From Rhodospirillales bacterium (lineage in GTDB: Bacteria; Pseudomonadota; Alphaproteobacteria; Acetobacterales; Acetobacteraceae): 64,000 bases of DNA. The notes under the pieces were generated by a model that did no database searches, was not told the DNA's origin, and saw only the letters and a program-made list of their open reading frames with translations. Shown piece after piece: positions 61,556-64,000 of the stretch. The translations under genes and the position numbers were made by a program. Numbering within the stretch: the first letter of the stretch is position 1; the number at the start of each line of letters is the position of its first letter. The stretch is from assembly GCA_025352665.1 (NCBI GenBank), contig JANXSM010000143.1, positions 62,001 to 126,000 of the forward strand, read 5' to 3'.

Positions 61556-61658
61556 AGCATGATCCGCGCTGATAGGCGCGCGGATCATGCTCTAGCCTTT
61601 TGTTTTAGCGAGCATCTTTATCCGAACGGTGATTCTGTTTGGTCGGATGATGCTCTAG
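61552..61658 (+). repeat. Modular palindromic element, copy 7 (class I, complete)
   Basis: A 107-bp copy with CTAG at 61552, 61592 and 61655. Hairpin 61552-61595 has arms CTAGAGCATGATCCGCGC and exact complement, loop TGATAGGC. The 63-bp module has the bulged fold GAGCATC-TTT-ATCCGA/TCGGATGATGCTC. It differs from copy 3, 26 kb away, only at two positions in the T-rich linker, showing recent spread or conversion. It supplies the bluB stop. Confidence 0.9.
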
Positions 61659-61721
61659 AGCCTGATCGCCTGAAGTTGAACCAACCGTGCGATAAAATTG
61701 CTCGTTAAAACAGGAGGCTAG
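61655..61721 (-). repeat. Modular palindromic element, copy 8 (class III distal module only, reversed)
   Basis: A reversed 63-bp class III module bounded by CTAG at 61655 (shared with copy 7) and 61718. It matches copy 1 over GTTGAACCAACCGTGCGAT. No 44-bp hairpin follows; instead the outer end of another module begins again (CTAGAGCCTGAGGTTGAA, 61718-61735) and is cut off. The remaining 47 bp before the oxygenase stop hold nothing recognisable. Confidence 0.78.
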
Positions 61722-61782
61722 AGCCTGAGGTTGAAGGGAAGGGCATTGCGGTTGCCCGACAGGTGCAGTTGCTTTCGTGATG

Positions 61783-62457
61783 TCAGGCGGCGTCGTGAAA
61801 GATCACGCCAAGCGTGTGGCGAAGCCCTGAGCGCACCCGGCTGACGCCATGCCGCAGGTTCACGCGATAGATGCCGCGGCTGCCCTGTACCGGACGATGG
61901 CTGACGGCAAAAATAATGCCCGCGCCGTGTTGCAGCGGTACAACTTCAATGCGGCTTTGCATGCGAGGACGCTGTTCGGTGAGCACGAACTCGCCACCGG
62001 TGAAGTCCTCGCTCGGGCGCGACAACAGGAATGCGACCTGCAGCGGGAAGACATGCGCGCCGTAAAGGTCCTGGTGCAGGCAGTTATAGTCATCTGGGCC
62101 GTATTGCAGGAGCAGCGGCGTTGGCCGGGTCTGGCCGGCAGCGTGGCAGCGGGCGAGGAATTCGGCATGTGTCGGGGGATATGAGATGTCGATCCCCATG
62201 GCTGCGTTCCACCGGTTGGCGAGCGGCACCAGGCGAGGGTAGAGCTCGTGGCGCAGTCGCTGGACGATGTCGGGCAGCGGATAGGCAAAATACTTGTATT
62301 CACCGCGGCCGAAGCCGCTGTTCGCCATGACGATCCTTGAGCGGAACGGCGCCTGCTCGCCATACAAGGAAGTCAGCGAAAGGCATTCGCCGGGGGTGAG
62401 CATTGGGCCGACCACAGCGAAGCCGCGGGCATCCAGATCGTCGAACGGCAGGTCCAT
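61783..62457 (-). CDS. 2-oxoglutarate/Fe(II)-dependent oxygenase (COG3826-like)
   Basis: A 224-residue double-stranded beta-helix oxygenase. Iron ligands are His128 and Asp130 in YNCLHQDLYG, with the distal His likely His203 in NLRHGVSRVRSG and a nearby Arg for 2-oxoglutarate. SRPSEDFTGGEFVLTEQRPR precedes the distal strand as in prolyl-4-hydroxylase relatives. Substrate is unknown; related enzymes hydroxylate proteins or repair alkylated bases. ATG 62457 follows GGAGAAG and matches the fold; 20 upstream codons in frame are not needed. Confidence 0.84.
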   Translation of the reverse strand: MDLPFDDLDARGFAVVGPMLTPGECLSLTSLYGEQAPFRSRIVMANSGFGRGEYKYFAYPLPDIVQRLRHELYPRLVPLANRWNAAMGIDISYPPTHAEFLARCHAAGQTRPTPLLLQYGPDDYNCLHQDLYGAHVFPLQVAFLLSRPSEDFTGGEFVLTEQRPRMQSRIEVVPLQHGAGIIFAVSHRPVQGSRGIYRVNLRHGVSRVRSGLRHTLGVIFHDAA

Positions 62458-62546
62458 GGTCTTCTCCACTTGCAGGATAAACCGTAGCCGCCGCGCAACC
62501 TGAAGAAACTCCGGCACTTGCGCGGCAATACCCGCGCGCGGCGCAT

Positions 62547-64000
62547 CTATCCGGCAGCGGCGACGGCGCGGCCGCCCGACAGGCGAAAGATGCGATCGAG
62601 CCGCTCCACGCCGGTGAGACGGTGCGCAATCAGGATGATGGTGCGCTCGTCGGCCGTGGCGTTGAGCGTGGTCAGGAAATCACGCTCCGTGTCGGCGTCA
62701 AGCCCGGCGCAGGGCTCGTCGAGAATGAGGATGCGGGCGGGGCTCAACAATGCGCGAGCCAGAGCCAGCCGGCGGGACTGGCCGCCCGAGAAGCGATGGC
62801 CGGCTTCGCCGAGATAGGAGTCGAGGCCCTCCGGCAGGGCGCGGACCGCCTGCTCGATCTGCGCCTGGGCCAATACAGCCCAGAGCGCTTCCTCGCTGGC
62901 ATCAGGACGGGCGAGCAGCAGGTTGGCGCGGATCGTATCGTCGAACAAAGTGGTAGACTGGCTGAGCCAGCCGATGCGGCTGCGCAAATCGGCCGCCGCC
63001 AAGTTCGCGATATCGACGCCGCCGAGCAGGATCCGGCCCTGCTGGGGTGCTGCCAGGCGCAGCGCGAGTGCGGCCAGGGATGATTTTCCGGCGCCGGACG
63101 GGCCGAGCAACGCGATCCGATGACCTTTGGGGATGTCGAGCGTGAGGCCGTCGAACACCGGTGGGCGGTCGGGCGACCAGCGAAACCCGACGCCTTCGAA
63201 ACGCAACGCGCTGCCCGGCGGCAAGGGTGTCGGGTTCGCGGGATCGGGCAGCGAAAGCGGGCCTTCTGCAGCTTCCAGAACGCGCACAGCGGCGGCGGCG
63301 GCGAGGCCGGCCTGGGCGCCGGCCCGGGGCAGCAGGGCGATCGAATCGAAGGCGGCCAGAACCAGAAACACCAGCGCAATGCCGGCCGCCCCCTGGGCTT
63401 TGCCCGCCAGCAGTGCGAGCAGAACTGCGGACTGGGCGCACAGGAACGCACCTGCGCCAGCGATCGCGCCGCCGCGCATATGACGGCGTTGGGCTGCGAT
63501 CAGTGCCGCCTCCCGGCTCTGCACGGTGGCCAGCATGCGCCCCTCGGCGCCGAAGGCCCGCACCTCCCGCAGGCCCATCAGGGAGTCGAGCGTGGCGACC
63601 CGAAGCCCGGCTATCGCCTGCGCCAGCGAGGTTCCGCCCGCCATGGCGCCGCGCGCGGCCCAGGCCGGCAGGATGAAGGCGGCCGTCACGAACAGCAGCG
63701 CGAGAGCGGCCGCAAGCCATGCGTCACGCGCGCCGATCAGGATCACCAGCACCGGCAGCACCACCAAGGCGCAGCAAAGCGGAATGAGGATCCGCATATA
63801 GACGACGTCTTGCGCCTCGATGTCGCCGACCAGCCTGGCGAGCACGTCACCGGCGCGGCGCATGCCAAGACCGCCGGCCAGGCGAACGGCGAGGCCGCGG
63901 AAGAACCACACCCGCAGATCCGCCAACGCCCGGAACAAGGCGTCATGCGTGGTGAGCCGTTCGAGATAGCGCAGCACCACACGGGCCGGCCCCAATACGC
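62547..64000 (-). CDS. cydC: CydC-like ABC transporter ATP-binding/permease, 5' end outside window
   Basis: At least 483 residues; the N-terminal helices lie beyond the right edge. GPARVVLRYLERLTTHDALF followed by RALADLRVWFFR is a strong CydC hallmark. ATPase motifs are GPSGAGKSSLA, FSGGQSRRLALARALL and ILILDEPCAGLD, followed by IILIAHRLTGVERLD. CydDC exports cysteine and glutathione (and affects heme) to the periplasm and is needed for cytochrome bd assembly; cydD and cydAB would be expected beyond the window. Confidence 0.88.
   Translation of the reverse strand, partial: VLGPARVVLRYLERLTTHDALFRALADLRVWFFRGLAVRLAGGLGMRRAGDVLARLVGDIEAQDVVYMRILIPLCCALVVLPVLVILIGARDAWLAAALALLFVTAAFILPAWAARGAMAGGTSLAQAIAGLRVATLDSLMGLREVRAFGAEGRMLATVQSREAALIAAQRRHMRGGAIAGAGAFLCAQSAVLLALLAGKAQGAAGIALVFLVLAAFDSIALLPRAGAQAGLAAAAAVRVLEAAEGPLSLPDPANPTPLPPGSALRFEGVGFRWSPDRPPVFDGLTLDIPKGHRIALLGPSGAGKSSLAALALRLAAPQQGRILLGGVDIANLAAADLRSRIGWLSQSTTLFDDTIRANLLLARPDASEEALWAVLAQAQIEQAVRALPEGLDSYLGEAGHRFSGGQSRRLALARALLSPARILILDEPCAGLDADTERDFLTTLNATADERTIILIAHRLTGVERLDRIFRLSGGRAVAAAG

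Noticed and set aside
18412-61721. Insertion sequence remnants
   Set aside because: No transposase-like frame is found in or beside any element copy; full copies are only 107 bp, so they are non-autonomous at best.
1-64000. tRNA, rRNA, prophage or plasmid-type genes
   Set aside because: I found no tRNA-like cloverleaf, rRNA segment, integrase, phage structural or replication gene in the window by reading.

Overview
This is a high-GC, gene-dense chromosomal window from an alphaproteobacterium. Gene orders such as lptG-lptD-surA-rsmA-yicC-gmk, chorismate mutase-hisC-tyrA, metX-metW, and DUF1285-CoA pyrophosphatase-CCA-adding enzyme next to a MoxR/DUF58/DUF4159 operon point to the Rhodospirillales/Acetobacteraceae side. 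The family assignment is inference. I see no rRNA, tRNA, CRISPR array, transposase or prophage. The chromosome is ordinary in content but carries an unusual family of short palindromic intergenic elements.

Layout. 0-8.4 kb: the end of a GlcD-type FAD oxidase, then outer-membrane assembly genes (lptG, lptD, surA), rsmA, a divergent SDR, yicC and gmk. 8.4-11.5 kb: a polar amino-acid ABC importer (two permeases and a binding protein, no ATPase) and an AEC carrier. 11.5-17.5 kb: metX-metW facing away from a chorismate mutase-like gene, hisC, tyrA and an AmpG-like permease. 17.5-26.6 kb: a ureohydrolase, MAPEG protein, PhoR-like kinase, LpoA-like lipoprotein, divergent rsmI, a secreted Tricorn-like protease and a flavin reductase. 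26.6-35.5 kb: a broken Gfo/Idh/MocA gene, a TauE/SafE permease, SDRs, an intracellular PHB depolymerase with an acyl-CoA ligase, a VOC protein, a MarR regulator and a cyclic amidohydrolase. 35.7-44.5 kb: a surface-glycan cluster (GT2-GT4 fusion, GDP-sugar reductase-like SDR, two unusual proteins, heptose-7-phosphate kinase, TPR-GT9-like protein). 44.6-48 kb: tungstate importer genes tupB-tupA (no tupC) and an MsbA-like exporter. 48-59.2 kb: CCA-adding enzyme, acetyltransferase, VTT membrane protein, DUF6111, CoA pyrophosphatase, DUF1285, and the divergent MoxR-DUF58-DUF4159 operon running into tspO. 59.2-64 kb: an ankyrin-type secreted protein, creatininase family protein, bluB, a 2OG-Fe(II) oxygenase and the edge of cydC.

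The most notable structure is a modular 107-bp element present as full or partial copies at six intergenic loci (about 18.4, 26.6, 35.5, 44.5, 60.7 and 61.6 kb). It has a 44-bp hairpin module (18-base arms, 8-base loop TGATAGGC or close variants) and a 63-bp module that can fold into a second, bulged hairpin. Stem sequences differ between copies but stay mostly complementary, the loop is conserved, modules are shuffled and tandemly duplicated, and ends are YTAR (mostly CTAG). Because CTAG contains TAG on both strands and the element termini read as TGA, the elements supply the stop codons of eight genes here. Five of six loci lie between convergent genes, and the hairpin is followed by a T-rich stretch, so the elements probably also act as terminators.

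Other points: both ABC importers lack their ATPase; lptF and pdxA are absent from their usual neighbourhood; the rsmI and LpoA-like genes overlap head to head; and hairpins cover the start region of the AEC carrier gene and the ribosome-binding site of the acyl-CoA ligase gene.
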